Below are positions 1 through 11,756 of a stretch of 64,000 nt of DNA, in pieces (the first letter of the stretch is position 1; each line of letters begins with the position of its first letter). Position numbers and translations under genes: made by a program. Origin of the DNA: Riptortus pedestris (taxonomy: Eukaryota > Arthropoda > Insecta > Hemiptera > Alydidae); contig CM032229.1 in the NCBI GenBank assembly GCA_019009955.1, positions 151,346,001 through 151,410,000 of the forward strand, read 5' to 3'. Below the pieces are notes generated by a model. The model was not told where the DNA came from. It ran no database searches and saw nothing but the letters and a program-made list of their open reading frames with translations.

Positions 1-36
<36 letters not shown>
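1..36. repeat. (TA)n microsatellite at window edge
   Basis: Pure TA dinucleotide tract that continues off the left edge. Most TA tracts here are cores of DN elements, so this may be the core of a truncated copy, but nothing diagnostic follows it. Confidence 0.9.
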
Positions 37-38
<2 letters not shown>

Positions 39-179
39 ACTGCTGCGAAATGTCATACAGATTAAACAAATGTTAGTCATGTCTGTTTATTTTGGTTTAA
101 GTGATGTATTATTACCAAGATGAAAGAAAATAAAAATTTAAATTAAATACAATAAAATAAATTCGGTACTATAGGAAGG

Positions 180-969
180 AAAAAGTCTGTCACGCAGGGC
201 CTGCGTAAACTAAGCAGATTTCCCTCGCGAAGATTAAAAATAGATAAACCTATAAACTGCTAGCACAACACTACCGCGAATATTAAGTAAATAAATACAA
301 ACGTTAATAAGAAATCTTTCTCCTCCCTTTCCGGCGGGAAGCGTCTGAAATGTAAACAGACAGTTCAGTCAACTGCTCATCGGAAAGAAAAACATTAACT
401 GAAACATATCAGAATACAACATATTAATTTTATTGAAAACTATTTACTATATCTAGTACTGTAATTTATAATGAATCAGAATAATTTTTATCGCAATCAA
501 TAAAATTTTAGAAATCTAAGAATTTAAGACGGGAGGGGTCAAAAGAATATATTTGCATGTATATCGTATAATAAAGGTCTCTGGAAAACAATATTTGGTA
601 CTCAAGCTTCGAATAGTGTGGTTTATTATATAACAGGGTACAGTTTATGTAACACGAGTAGAAGTGGGGGTTTACTAAGGGCTGAAAACTGAAAAATGCA
701 AATAATATCTTGGTTAGTATTCAAGATAAAGAATAAATGTATATAACAATATTTATAGTAAATGTAATTGTCAATGAGATTGTTTCTAAACAATTTTTCG
801 ATCCAACGTATAGTAACAGAGACATTTCTATTTTTCAAAATTCCTCCCTTCTAAACCCCCCCTCCCCCTGGTCCGATTTTAGGTGTTAACGAACTTGATC
901 TTTCTTTTTACATAAAACGACTAGATGTCGAGTTTCGTTACGATAATTGCGACCGCTAGAGCGGTATCA

Positions 970-1026
<57 letters not shown>

Positions 1027-1090
1027 CAAATATCGAAAATTACGTCATGAGTACGACCTCAATAACTGATTTCCGTTAAGGGAAATCTGC
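180..1090 (-). mobile_element. DN copy 1 (DINE-1/Helentron-like, full length)
   Basis: A near full-length copy on the reverse strand. Its 3' end is at the left: GTCTGTCACGCAGGGCCTGCGT, which forms the terminal hairpin, then AAACTAAGCAGATTTCCC. Its 5' end is at the right: TTTCCGTTAAGGGAAATCTG. The TA tract lies at about 972-1024. The interior has the family hallmarks: GGTCCGATTTTAGG, CTTGATCTTTCTTTTTAC and GCGACCGCTAGAGCGG. It carries no protein. A SINE starts about 25 bp beyond its 5' end. Confidence 0.85.
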
Positions 1091-1114
1091 CAAAATGAAT
1101 GTATATATATTTAA

Positions 1115-1340
1115 GGGGCTCAGATTAGCCATGCGTGTTCAAGCGTTGACCTTTATCTCACATGGTAAACCTAGAGTGGCGAGTTCGATTCTCGCCTGGG
1201 CAAAGGAAATTATTTAGTGACGAAATTCATTAAATAACATCCTAAAATCCTACCCTGGCTAGAAAAGGGTGGTAACCTGTAGATAACCCGTCCTGATTAG
1301 CCTAAGTTGCAAAAAGTGGACGTTAATAAATAATAATATA
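1115..1340 (+). mobile_element. tRNA-derived SINE, copy 1
   Basis: Begins GGGGCTCAGATTAGCC and has a pol III B-box-like segment, GAGTTCGATTCTCGCC (consensus GGTTCGANNCC), in a tRNA-like 3' half ending CTGGGCA. The shared body follows (ACCCTGGCTAGAAAAGGGTGG, GATAACCCGTCC), ending in CGTTAATAAATAATAATA. The 5' hairpin seen in other copies is decayed here. The tail is an AATAAT repeat rather than pure poly(A). Confidence 0.85.
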
Positions 1341-2045
1341 AAGATACTGAATTTTCATAAATACTTCTGTTACTATTGCAGATCATTCTGAACAATGAGG
1401 ATTACATGATCAAGATTAGATTTTGGTTCGTGTCAATCGTTCGTGGATGAGTGATTCTTCCAGGTGCCGGAAGAAGAGCAGACTTGCGCAAACGTCGTCT
1501 CCCACACGGGCCCACTTGTGTTGAGAGCGCACGCGCATTAGCGATTCCAGCGGGCCGGTTATTAATACTCCCAGATTCATTTGCAAGTGCGTGGGTGCTG
1601 GCCGACTTCTTTCCAATGCACATAATACAGGACGGCCATGCTTAATTCTTGGATATTTATTCCACCCTCTCTTGTCTTGCTCAGTTACTGATAACTTCAT
1701 TAAAAAAGAAATGCGTTTTAAAATGTTTTTCGGTCAGGTACAACAAGGAGTTTTGTGCAAAATATAAATCTCTTAATTATTAGCACCGTCTGGATTTTAT
1801 TTTATAATTAAGGAAAAAAAATACTGTAAAATATTATTTTCTCGTTTTAAAAATACAAATGAAACACTAATGGATTCTATAAACTCTCGGTTTTATTGTA
1901 CAGTCTAGCTAAGGTAATAAATGCCCAAAATACTCAGACATTAGCAGATCTGAGAGTGTGTTTATTATGTATTAATACTCACATTTTTTTTAACTTTTTT
2001 TTATTTTTTAACAATTGTTCCTTCGGCTTCCTCAGGTAGTACCAG
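1341..2045. other. Intergenic, no recognised feature
   Basis: AT-rich sequence with a more GC-rich stretch at about 1440-1650 that is open in three frames. The predicted peptides show no domain I recognise and overlap on both strands, so they are probably chance frames. Confidence 0.6.
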
Positions 2046-2665
2046 ATAAGATCAAGTTCGTTAACGGCTGAAATCGGACTAGTTAAAGAGGGGAGGATTT
2101 TCGGAAAATCAAAATATCTCCGTTACTGTACGACGAATTGAAAAATCCTATAGAGCTAATCATATTGAAAATTAAAAGTTCTACAAATGTTTAATGTGCC
2201 TGTTTTCATTATCTTTAATATTAACCGAGATATTTGCATTTTTTAGTTTTTGGGCTTCAGTAAACCCCCACTCCTACTTCATGTCATATCAACAATAAGC
2301 TGTTATATTATTAAGCATTTTATTTAAAGTTTAAATGCCAAGTATTATTCTCCTTGAACTTTTACGTCATGAGATAAATTCAAATACGGGACGCACGTGG
2401 GAAATCTGCTTAGTGAAAGCAGCCTCTGCGTGGCGGAGTTTTTCTTTCCGGTGTTGAAAGAAAAACAGTATCTGAAAGCCTTTGGCCTTTGCTTACATTT
2501 GAGACGATTTCCGCCTCAAGGGGATAGATTTCTTATTACTGTTTGTATTTATTTACCTAATATTCACGATGGTGTGTTAGCAGTATGCAGGTTTATCTTT
2601 TATTAAAATTCATGTGGGAAATCTTCTTAGTTTACGCAGCCCCTGCGTGACCGACTTTATTTTCC
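2046..2665 (+). mobile_element. DN copies 2a/2b, two fused 3' parts
   Basis: Forward internal DN sequence (GATCAAGTTCGTTAACGGCTG) runs to a first 3' end at about 2391-2446 (GGGAAATCTGCTTAGTGAAAGCAGCCTCTGCG). It is directly followed by the distal internal segment of a second copy, ending at about 2660 with GGGAAATCTTCTTAG and the hairpin ACGCAGCCCCTGCGT. Two 3' ends about 215 bp apart suggest unequal exchange or tandem insertion followed by deletion. No 5' half or TA tract is present. Confidence 0.75.
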
Positions 2666-2919
2666 AGTAGGTTTGCTAGCCTATTTACTATTGTACATTT
2701 TAGGTGTGTACCATGAGTGCATGATGAGATTGAAAATCTTAATAGAATTTAGTTTTAAAGTGACTTAACTACTATTTTCCACTTCTATTCGTTCCTCCAG
2801 TGCCTACTTCTTAGACAAAAATATAAGCCAAGGTGTAACTTCGCCCATGTTCGAATTTATACTGGTATTGTGAAATAAGAGGGTATTCGTTTATGTTATA
2901 CCGATCATTGATTACTATA

Positions 2920-4690
2920 CTAGAAAAGGGGCTGTGTAAACTAAACAGATTTCCCACGTATTTGCATATGTCTTTTAATGTACGGGTTTTAATACATACG
3001 TTTCCTCAACACAACAGAGCACTAATAAACACAACTGCGATTCATTTTCACACTAAAGCTGAAAGGTAATTGTGAGGTTGCTCGCAATGTCTTAAAACTT
3101 GAAAAATACTTACTGATTATAAAGATACTTAGGGTGATTATTTTGGTTTGAACAGTTTACTGCAACATGACACTGAGACCAGTTATTGAGCCGGGCCAAG
3201 CTGCTACAATCTCAAAAAGTAAAAAATGTTTAATGACAACAATATTTATTATTTATGATTCAAATAATGTCGTTTATAATATGACAGCTTATTGTTAATA
3301 TTACATAAGTAGGAGAGGAGGGGGTAACTGATGCCCGAAAACTATAAACTGCAAATATCTCGGTTAATAATCAAGATTTTATAAAATTTTGCGGTCTGAC
3401 GCATAATGACGGAAATATTCTCTCCTTCAACCCCCCACCCCACCCACTGATTGGATTTCAGCCATTAACAAACATGATCTTTCTTTTTACATAAAACGAT
3501 TAAATATGGAATTTGGGAACTATTAAGCCAAAATGGCGACCGCTAGAGCGGCAATAGACAAATATATATCTTAATATATATAAATCTCCTGTCACGATGT
3601 TTGTCCGCGATGGACTCCTAAACTACTTAACCGATTTGAAATTAAATTGGCACTTGAGAGATAGGCTATATTTATTTTCTCTGAGACGAACAGGAGTGGG
3701 GGTTATAAGGGAGGCCTGAAATTAAAAGTCGCGATATTTCGTTTTCTATTGGTTTTTTCGCAAATATGCACATAACAAAAGTTGTTTATTTTGTTATTTA
3801 GAGTAACTTTTGTCATAAACACTTTCATCGTATTCCGAAGTTTAAATGAGTTATACGTTTATGACTATAGCGGGAGTCAACAATATTATTTGGGAAAAAA
3901 GACCCAACCGAAATAAATAAAACTCGGTATGTGTATTGGCACTAACGCTTTCATTATAAGAAGCCATACCAACATTTCTAGGGACGGGCAGGAGTGGGGG
4001 TTTTAAGGGAAGCCAGAAATTAAAAATAGCGATATTTCGTTTCCTATTGGTTTATCGGCAAATATGAACCTAACAAAAGTTGTTTATTTTGCTATTTAGA
4101 GTAACTTTTGTTATATGCACTTTTTTCGTATACCGAATTATAAACGAGATATACGCTAAAAATTATAGCGGAAGTGAAACATTTTAAATGGCACAAAAGA
4201 CTCAACCGAACTAAATAAAACACTCAGTATGTGTATTAGCACTAACGCCTTCCTTATAAAAAGCCATACTATTTCTAGGGACAGGCAGGAGTGGGGGTTA
4301 TAAGGGAGGCCTGAAATTAATAATAGTGATATTTCGTTTCCTATTGTAGTTTCGGCAAATATGCACATAACAAAAGTTGTTTATATTGTTATTTAGAGAA
4401 ATTTGCTCAAGAATTCTTTTCAATATGAACTACCAGGTACCTCACCTGGAAAAATTAATTCAAATGTATGTTAATATTTAGTCCTTAATAATTCAAATCT
4501 ATGCATAATGCACAGGAAGCGGGAAATATGACAATATGGAGGACAGTGAAGTCTTACATAAAAAAATAATTTTATTATTAACAAATCCACAGAAACGACG
4601 GGTATTAACCCAAAATGAAGCCTTGCCAAAAAAATACCATCACCATTCAGCCTCAAATGAATTCCCGAGCGAAGCCGGGTATCTGAGCTA

Positions 4691-4737
<47 letters not shown>

Positions 4738-4862
4738 GTTCATCAGACATCGTTTTCGTCATACTACGTCGTCTACTAGTTAGGATCAATGGGCATTTGA
4801 AATGTTTTGAAAATAGCGTCATGAGTACGACCTCAATAGCAGGTTTGCCTCGAGGGAAATCT
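2920..4862 (-). mobile_element. DN copy 3, interrupted by a Helitron
   Basis: The reverse-strand copy has its 3' end at the left (GGGGCTGTGTAAACTAAACAGATTTCCC) and its 5' end at the right (CATGAGTACGACCTCAATAGC, then GAGGGAAATCTG at 4862). At 3569 the microsatellite is broken by a complete Helitron, and the TA tract resumes at 4692. Without the insert, the DN copy is of ordinary length, about 820 bp. It must therefore predate the Helitron insertion. Confidence 0.8.
3569..4691 (+). mobile_element. Non-autonomous Helitron, copy H1 (1,123 bp)
   Basis: Canonical Helitron ends: it starts with TC (TCTTAATATATATAAATC) and ends with a GC-rich hairpin, CCCGAGCGAAGCCGGG, followed by TATCTGAG and terminal CTAG. 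The flanking bases are A on the left and T on the right, the expected A^T target. The interior contains three copies of a block of about 300 bp that includes AGGAGTGGGGGTTATAAGGG and ACAAAAGTTGTTTATTTTG, starting near 3683, 3984 and 4280. No Rep/helicase ORF is present, so the element is non-autonomous. It sits in the TA tract of DN copy 3. Confidence 0.9.
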
Positions 4863-5293
4863 GATTCTTAACTGGATTGAGTTTTGGAGCGAGCTGAGTT
4901 TCACTTAAAATTTTAGACTATACCGAACTCACGAGATGGTGGGAGGCACGTTGGGTCGTGCAATGGGATCGTTTCTTAACACAGCTGTCCACGACCTACC
5001 CCTGTCCAGTATTCCTTCAAATTGTGGAATTAATGAAAGGGCTTTCGTGCTGTCCTAATTGAAATTAATGAATAGAAAATTGTTTTTAGATCATTAAATT
5101 CCTTAAACTTCTCTCCATCTTCATGCTTTAATGGAAACTTCCAAAGATCTCACTTTTTTCCAGAGTTATTCAAAAGAATTTCTTTTTCTATTTAAATAAA
5201 GTCAATGAATATATTTTTAGTGTAAAGTTATTACTATTGCCATCATACTTGTTAATGAAGAGTATCGTCACTGATGATCTAGTGGTGTAACAG

Positions 5294-5341
<48 letters not shown>

Positions 5342-6150
5342 TTATTCTTATTGTTTAACTGAAGATCAGGTTCGTAGATAACACGAACTAGGAGAATTTG
5401 GTTTTAGGCAAGCACAAGAACTAAGAATTTTTTACTAAGGGAAAATCCCACAATTTAATGTGAAAGGCCTATGACTTTAACTCTATTTCAGTCTATCGTA
5501 ATATATATTGCGCCCATTCTCGATTTTATTGCAGAATTAAACTTTTAATGTGCTTAGTTTATGCAGTAATTACCTGGCGGAATTAATATTAAATATAGAG
5601 ATCATTAATTGAAATGAATATCCGTTATTTTTTATTTATTTTATCGTCAGTTGTAAGGTAATATTGACGAAACCTAGATTCCCTATTCTTTCATAAGAGG
5701 TTCCTGTGTGTTTTGCTAAACATCCTCAGGAGATTAATTTAAATTGTGATTAAATGCAGAGTGTTTAATTGAGGAGAGGGGTACGATATACCAATTAGGT
5801 TTAGGAAGAAGGTTTTTCTTAATTTATCACTGAACATTATAGAAATAATTTCCTTTAATATTTTTTGTTTGGGTACATAGGAGAGAAAAACCCGTTTTCA
5901 TAAAACCTGTACGAACGTTGGATCAGTATCAGCACCATTTAAAGTGCCAAATTTCAATCAAATAAGTCAAAAATCGCATAAATATCATTGTTATTAACAA
6001 ATTTCCTTCTGAATCATTAATTATTGAAAACCGAAAATATAGGATAAGCTTTGCTGAATCACAGATTTCAGAAATGCTCTTCGGTGAAAAGCAATTATTT
6101 TGTTTGCACAGAAACTAGTGGTGTTGCTTATTTTTCTGACTTTATTTTTT
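4863..6150. other. Intergenic, one TA tract
   Basis: AT-rich DNA with a (TA)n tract at about 5295-5340. No ORF, tRNA or recognised repeat was seen. Confidence 0.6.
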
Positions 6151-6373
6151 GGGGCTTAGGTTAGCCATGTGGGTTAATAAAGCGTTTGCTTTTATCTAGC
6201 ATGGTAAACCTAGAGTCGTGAGTTGGATTCCCACCTGGGAAAATAGGAATTCATTTAGTAAAGAACTCATTAAATAAATTCCCAAGTGCCACCCTGGTTA
6301 AAAACGGTTGGTAACCTGTAGATAACCCGTTCAAATTAGCCATAGTCGGAGCAAGGGGACGTTAATAAATAAT
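6151..6373 (+). mobile_element. tRNA-derived SINE, copy 2
   Basis: Starts GGGGCTTAGGTTAGCCATG and keeps the B-box-like GAGTTGGATTCCCACCTGGG and the common body (CCACCCTGGTTAAAAACGG, GTAGATAACCCG), ending GGGGACGTTAATAAATAAT. Substitutions in the B box and body mark it as older than the 26.2 kb copy. Confidence 0.8.
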
Positions 6374-8384
6374 CGGAAAAAAATTAATTTGTTTTTATAT
6401 TAATCATATCTAAGAAAGTCGACTCTAAAGAAATCGGGATTGAAATAAATATATTGAAGCAAAATGAACGTGGGACGTTTTTAATTCATGAAACATTGCA
6501 CCTCTTGCACTTCCAATTTCAGGCAATATGAGGCAAAACGTATGACTCCTTCACTCTATATATTAATATTCAGTCAAATATAGGGAAATTAACCTTTTAA
6601 CCTGTGAAAACATCGTGTATAGGCTTGAGACTAAGACAACACAATACAGCTTGTTACAAACATTTGGAAATAAATGGACACGTTATTGGTACAGGAGGAC
6701 ATTGTTGCATACTACGATTGGGATGTCAAAACGAATGTCCATTCCAGATTTCACATTTGACTGTATTTTTGGAATTCTCTGATAGACGAATTTCTAAACA
6801 GCTAAGCTAAAACTTTGTCTAAATCGTTCAGTATTAGGTTTTGAAGAAACCCATCATGCAGGAAATAACCTTCCAGTACATTCGTTTTTTACATTTGTCA
6901 AACATAGATATTAAAAACAATTTTATTAAGTTAAGTGTATCTTGGACAACTAGATATGGAGTCAAGAGATTACCTTAGTAATTCAAATTGTTTATTTTTA
7001 CTTCCTTGTATGATAAAGTAAGTATTCAAATTGCTAAAAAAAAATTCTGTTTCTAGATTTCAACGGAATTATCGGCTTTGACTCTCTCTGAACTCATTTT
7101 GGCCATTTTCAGCATGGAAGTGCTACCGAAATACAGATACGTTACTCGCATAATTCGAAAATGGCTAGCCTTGGCTTAAGTAAGCTTAAGGGTACGAAAG
7201 GTCTACAATTTAAAAAAAAATGCTATTTTTTCGGTAGGTATTATAGATATAAAAAAAATGATATGCGAGCTTTTTTGCTTCCCATGAAAAAAATCTTTAA
7301 ATTGCTTTCTATGATATTTTTCTAAGCGATATATGGGAACGGAAATCTCGCATATCTCTCAAATGAAATAACTTTAATTGAAGTGCAACCAAACATTTTG
7401 TGCAAATAATTTACTAGGAGTACAAGGAGTCATGTAGTACACACATAAGATTATTTTTGTGCTCCGTCGGTATGTGTTTTGATTGCTGAAGGAACGTAAC
7501 TGCTGATGCTTTTCCATTCCTGTCACGAATTGGCTGTATGTCATCAGTTGGCAGCTGTCATCTCGAATGTGTTAAATCAATTTCTTCTTTGCATGAATTT
7601 CTCATAGAAGAAAATGGATATTAAAGTTCTTCTTCCTTTGTGATTGATGAAGTGGTAGCTAATTTCGGTAGTTTGTTTGTTAAGAAAATTAAAAGGGATT
7701 AAGAGAACAATATGATTTAAGGAGGGTGACTTCACTGATTTAGAAAGCGCAGGATGAATCGGGTTCACTCTCTAAACGTGATTCCTGGCAACAGACGGTG
7801 ACCTTCCTGTCTTTATGAGTTCATGGCTTAATTGGGCTAATTGATTGCAGATGTTTATAATGAAAGCAATGAATTATGGTCAATTTTCTGCAATCGGTGT
7901 TGGAAGAGGGTTGCGAAGGCTCAACCAACCGTAGCTGACCCCTATTTGAACCCTTTTTAATTCGCTGAGTTATCTGCTAGGACGTGAGGAAAGGCGTACC
8001 CTGGAGACGGGCGTGATCCGGACAGGCCGTCGTGAGTCGACAAGAACGCCCACCCAGGAAAGGATGATTGGGTCTGCTGATGATTCCCGATGAAATGGAC
8101 ATCGGCGCTAATGGAAAATTTTATTGGATGTTTTCTAATTCTGATAGTATTAACATTTAGATAGTGTTACGTTCTGAGTACAATAATCTTTAATATTGTT
8201 GTATGAACTTACTTAAACTCCTTTATTTTAACAATAATAATACACCAGGGTAATTTTAGGACCTCCAGCCTTCATCATAGATGTTTACTCAAAACATTAA
8301 ATTATTGTCACTCTAATTTTATCCCCTCTAAATATACTCTTACTATTTATTATAATATTGTTACGTTTATTGCAAAATCAGTAA
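6374..8384. other. Intergenic, unclassified
   Basis: No supported gene. A more GC-rich stretch lies at about 7900-8110 (GGAGACGGGCGTGATCCGG and surroundings) without a recognisable domain. A segment at about 7370-7440 (GTGCAACCAAACATTTTGTG, AGTACAAGGAGTCATG) has weak inverted similarity to about 37620-37700, so it is probably part of another old dispersed repeat. Confidence 0.5.
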
Positions 8385-8973
8385 TAAACGTTGTTTATTA
8401 GAGTTCTTTTGGATTGCAAAATTAAACACACGCAAGCTTTAGAGATTTTATCACTGTAGAATTTATTCAACAATGCACTACACACTTGGTTAATTATTCT
8501 TAACTACTACTCACAATATGCACTGATAGCTTCACTGTTCTTGTTATTACACAGTCCAATAACTCATGATCTCTGAAGTTCACAAAAACACGGCACTGCA
8601 CTGATCTTCTCAATGATAACGGCACTGCACTGATCTTCGCAATGATAACGGCACTGCACTGATCATTGCAATGATAACGATACTGGATTGTCACTTTACT
8701 TTCACAAGGCACTACATTGTTCTTTACATAATTATTAACTACTACTCACAGTATGCACTGATAGCTTCACTGTTCTTGTTATTGCACAGTCCAATAACTC
8801 ACTCACGATCACTGAAGTTCACAAAAACACGGCACTGCACTGATCTTCGCAATGATAACGGCACTTCACTGATCTTCGGAATGATAACGGCACTGCACTG
8901 ATCTTTGCAATGATAACGGCACTGAACTGATCTTCGCAATGATAACGGCACTGCACTGATCTTCGCATGATAA
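8385..8973. repeat. 29-bp minisatellite within a dispersed repeat (family E)
   Basis: Starts with GAGTTCTTTTGGATTGCAAA and contains two large tandem blocks of about 240 bp (from about 8485 and about 8727). Each ends in an array of a 29-bp unit, CGGCACTGCACTGATCTTCG plus CAATGATAA: about 3 units at 8593-8680 and 5 units at 8829-8970. The short reading frames across it are artefacts of the array. Related sequences occur at 25446-25735 and, inverted, at about 26767-26890. The element class is unknown. Confidence 0.8.
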
Positions 8974-9320
8974 CAATTTTTGTTATGTTCATATTTGCCA
9001 AAAAACCAATAGGAAACGAAATATTGCTATTTTTAATTTCAGACTTCCCTTATAACCCCCACTCCTATTCGTCTCTGGGGATAATAATATAGCCTAAAGT
9101 CTAAGTTGGGTTAGTAGTAATATACATACCAAGTTTCATAAAATTCGGTTCAGCCGTTTATGCGTGAAAAGGTAACAAACAAACAAACAAATAAACAAAC
9201 AAACATACACCAAAGAAACAAAATGCAGTTATGGTGTCTACGACATGTGAAAAGAAATGTTATCGTGAAATTTCGCGAAAATTATGAATGTACAGACAGA
9301 GGTTACAATTTTATATATAT
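8974..9320 (-). mobile_element. Helitron fragment H2 (5' portion)
   Basis: Reverse-strand homologue of the 5' part of Helitron H3. It carries the block with CCAATAGGAAACGAAATATTG and CCCACTCCTATTCGTCTC, then the 5' region read in reverse (TTCGGTTCAGCCGTTTATGC, a CAAA-rich run, ACAGACAGAGGTTACAATTT). The 3' hairpin end is missing. The left side joins directly to the minisatellite repeat and the right side runs into the TA/CA tract of DN copy 4. Confidence 0.75.
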
Positions 9321-9339
9321 ATATATATACACACACATA

Positions 9340-9461
9340 TAATTTTGAACAGACCTCATTTTCGTCACCTGGGTAGGACGATTGAAATTTGACGACATTT
9401 TTTCGAAAATCGCGTCATGAGTGCGACCTCAATAGCTGATTTCCCTTAAGGGACATCTGCT
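9340..9461 (-). mobile_element. DN copy 4 (5' end only)
   Basis: TTTTGAACAGACCTCATTTTCGTCACC through GCGTCATGAGTGCGACCTCAATAGC to the palindromic end TTTCCCTTAAGGGACATCTG. The rest of the copy is absent. Helitron fragment H2 abuts its microsatellite side. Confidence 0.8.
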
Positions 9462-10140
9462 AATATTGAGTGGAACTTTTTCACCTAAGCCCACGGAAAC
9501 AAAATGAATGCAGTTATTCAATATTCCAATGAGATATGAGCAGAAATGATTCATAGGAATTAAGTGGAGCAGTTCATTGAGTAATTGTCCTATCCAGAGT
9601 TGGATCGAGTTAGATCAGTGACAAGCGGGCAAATCGATGAGAAATGATGGGGGCAGAGTTATTTGGCAGGGAATGACCGTATTAAAGTCTATTAGAATTT
9701 GGGGCTACTTGATGGCCTGCAACTCTTACCACACATACAGGTGGGTGTTGCCGCCATTACACAAACTGTTTCAGCAACAGGCACCTCTTCTCTGCATCAT
9801 TAATAATATTATTTGGACGAAAAGAAAAAAAAAATGGCTTTAATCATGACTGATGTTAATATAGACCCGAACTGGAGCGACCGGTATTTCGAATTGAGGA
9901 TTCCTCTGATTGGAGTATGGAAATGTAAATATTTTGCAATACTGGATTAATATGGAGCATGGAAAAAAACTAATTAATAATATTAGGATTGCCACCAAAC
10001 TTATTAGTTCTTTCAGGCTCTTCGTGCATTACAGCTGTCCAGGCTGCGCAGATTAAGCAGATTTTGCAGATGCTAGAATGACACTTCGATTATATCATCT
10101 CAAGATCTATTCATTATTTCTCTCGAACTAAGAAGAGCAT
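9462..10140. other. Intergenic, no recognised feature
   Basis: AT-rich, with no supported gene or repeat. Confidence 0.5.
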
Positions 10141-10218
10141 TTCATTCTGTTTATTTATGTATCTATTTATTTTATTACAATATACCGCCTCTACTATTGT
10201 CATTAGCAGTAGAAGGAT

Positions 10219-10640
10219 CTATATTTCTTTGAACCAACAAGTTCCATTTAAAAATTCAAAAAGCCTTTTTATGTCTTCTTCATCGTCTCCAAGGAGTTCT
10301 CCTAAGTTTGGTTTGAGGTTGAAAGCTCTTCTTGGAAGATCGTATATTTTACAATTAAGGAGAAGATGAGAGTCAGCCGGAGATTACAAAAATCGCAGGA
10401 TGGCAGGAACAAGCCTTTCAATAAATAAGGATGTGTTGATTTTGTATGTCCAATTCGGACACGGGCAAGTACGACCTCCTCTTTTGGGATCTTTCCAGCA
10501 GTATTACAACGATAAGAAATTTCTTTTATTTGTCGCAGTTTATCATGTTTTTTTCGACCATTCTGACTTCCACCTGTTTCTTCGAAAGATGCTAAAACTT
10601 GAAATAAATGTCTATAAAAGAGGAAAGCTAATTCTATCAT
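10219..10640 (-). pseudogene. Non-LTR retrotransposon ORF2, C-terminal relic
   Basis: Reverse-strand frame of 112 codons from 10640. Residues about 55-90 match the region at the ORF2 C-terminus of many insect LINEs (Jockey/I-type): VVLARVRIGHTKSTHPYLL, then a CX2C pair in PSCDFC and a leucine-rich continuation. The frame stops at 10302, but a second frame continues the same C-terminus (NLGELLGDDEEDIKRLFEFL...) to a stop at 10219, so there is a frameshift near 10310. Downstream (10140-10185) is an AT-rich tail of ATAAAT-like repeats. Reverse transcriptase and endonuclease domains are absent, so this is a 5'-truncated, dead copy. The clade is not certain. Confidence 0.75.
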
Positions 10641-10711
10641 CTCTATCTTAAAATTCGGAAAGACTAGTGTCGCACTCAGACTAACGGTTGTTTTTCGAAA
10701 ATTTTCGTATT

Positions 10712-11438
10712 CGGGAATCAGTTATTGAAGTACTCATGACGAGATTTTCTAAAATTTTCTACATATGTCCTTCGATCCTATCTAGTAGATGACGAAAATG
10801 TGGTCCGTTCAAAACTGTATCTATCTATGAATCCATCTATCTATCTAAGTCGCAATTTTTATTCTATCGTTATCAAGCACGATATATAATCGTTTTGTGT
10901 AAAAAGAAAGATAAAGTTCGTTATCGTCTAAAATCGGACCAGAGGAAGGGGGTTAAGAAGGGAGGAAATTTTGAAAACTCTAAATATATCCATTATTATA
11001 CGTCGGATCGAAAAAGGTTTTATAGATACAATCTTATGGTAAATGTAATTTTCTATAAATGTTCTTATATACATGTTTTCTCTAATATGGATAATAACCG
11101 AGATATTTGATTTTTTTAGTTATTATCCTCCTGTAAACCTCCACTCCTGCTCGGGTCGTAAAATGTTATAGAACCAAATTTGTTAAAGAATTAACGTTCT
11201 GCAATTGCTGTTGTATACATTTTCTCGTTGCTCTATTATTAAGCGAGTTATTTGGGCTTTCTTCTTTTCAGTCTTCAGTGAACCCCCTCCACACTCCTCT
11301 ACCTTGTCCTCATCGGTTTAAAAAAAAAAAAAAAAATAGAAATAAACAATATGTGGTAACAGGAGATCATAAACGTGTTATTCCATCACGAGGGAAATCT
11401 GCTTAGTTTACGCAGCCCCTGCGCGACGGACTTTATTA
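10712..11438 (+). mobile_element. DN copy 5
   Basis: Forward copy from a degraded 5' end (GGGAATCAGTTATTGAAGTAC) to the 3' end (GAGGGAAATCTGCTTAGTTTACG, hairpin GCAGCCCCTGC, GCGACGGACTTTATT). The usual TA tract is replaced by a short ATCT-rich tract at about 10821-10847, an instance of microsatellite turnover. Confidence 0.8.
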
Positions 11439-11756
11439 TTAACTAAGTCAAACCTTCAATAATACACGATGAGTTATATATGAGACGTTAAATGCGGGAT
11501 TTTGGTCTCTTCTTTCTCTCTTTTCGTTTCCTTTTTTGTGCGATGGTAGGTTTCAAAATAATGCTGTCCAGATAAAACTATTATAGAATCAAAAGAAACA
11601 TTTTTTTTTCTTCTTCAAAAATTCAGGCTGATCGTCGTTCAGGGTTGAAGATTTTACCTTCTTATGAAAAATTTTCAATCGTGATAAACTAATTGTACAT
11701 GTCAAAATGTTGGATTTTTAAATTCCACCACTTTTACTTTTGAAGAGAGATAAAAA
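11439..11756. other. Spacer between DN copies 5 and 6
   Basis: About 320 bp of AT-rich sequence with no recognised feature, lying between a forward and a reverse DN copy whose 3' ends face each other. Confidence 0.5.

Noticed and set aside
180..1090. Simple TIR MITE interpretation of DN elements
   Set aside because: The inverted repeat is subterminal at one end only, followed by a hairpin and T run, and tandem fusions occur; Helentron-type structure fits better, although not proven.
1160..1205. Functional tRNA gene at the B-box-like site
   Set aside because: The tRNA-like part is embedded in a repeated SINE with a long unrelated body and does not form a complete cloverleaf.
8075..8110. CTGATGA string near 8079 as another hammerhead-like motif
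   Set aside because: No stem-loop followed by GAA in the right place could be drawn.
8829..8970. CRISPR-like array
   Set aside because: Units are direct 29-bp tandem repeats with no unique spacers, in a eukaryotic context.
8819..9001. Reading frame with repeated CRYHCEDQ-like units
   Set aside because: The repetition comes from the 29-bp minisatellite, whose period is not a multiple of three; it is not a repeat protein.
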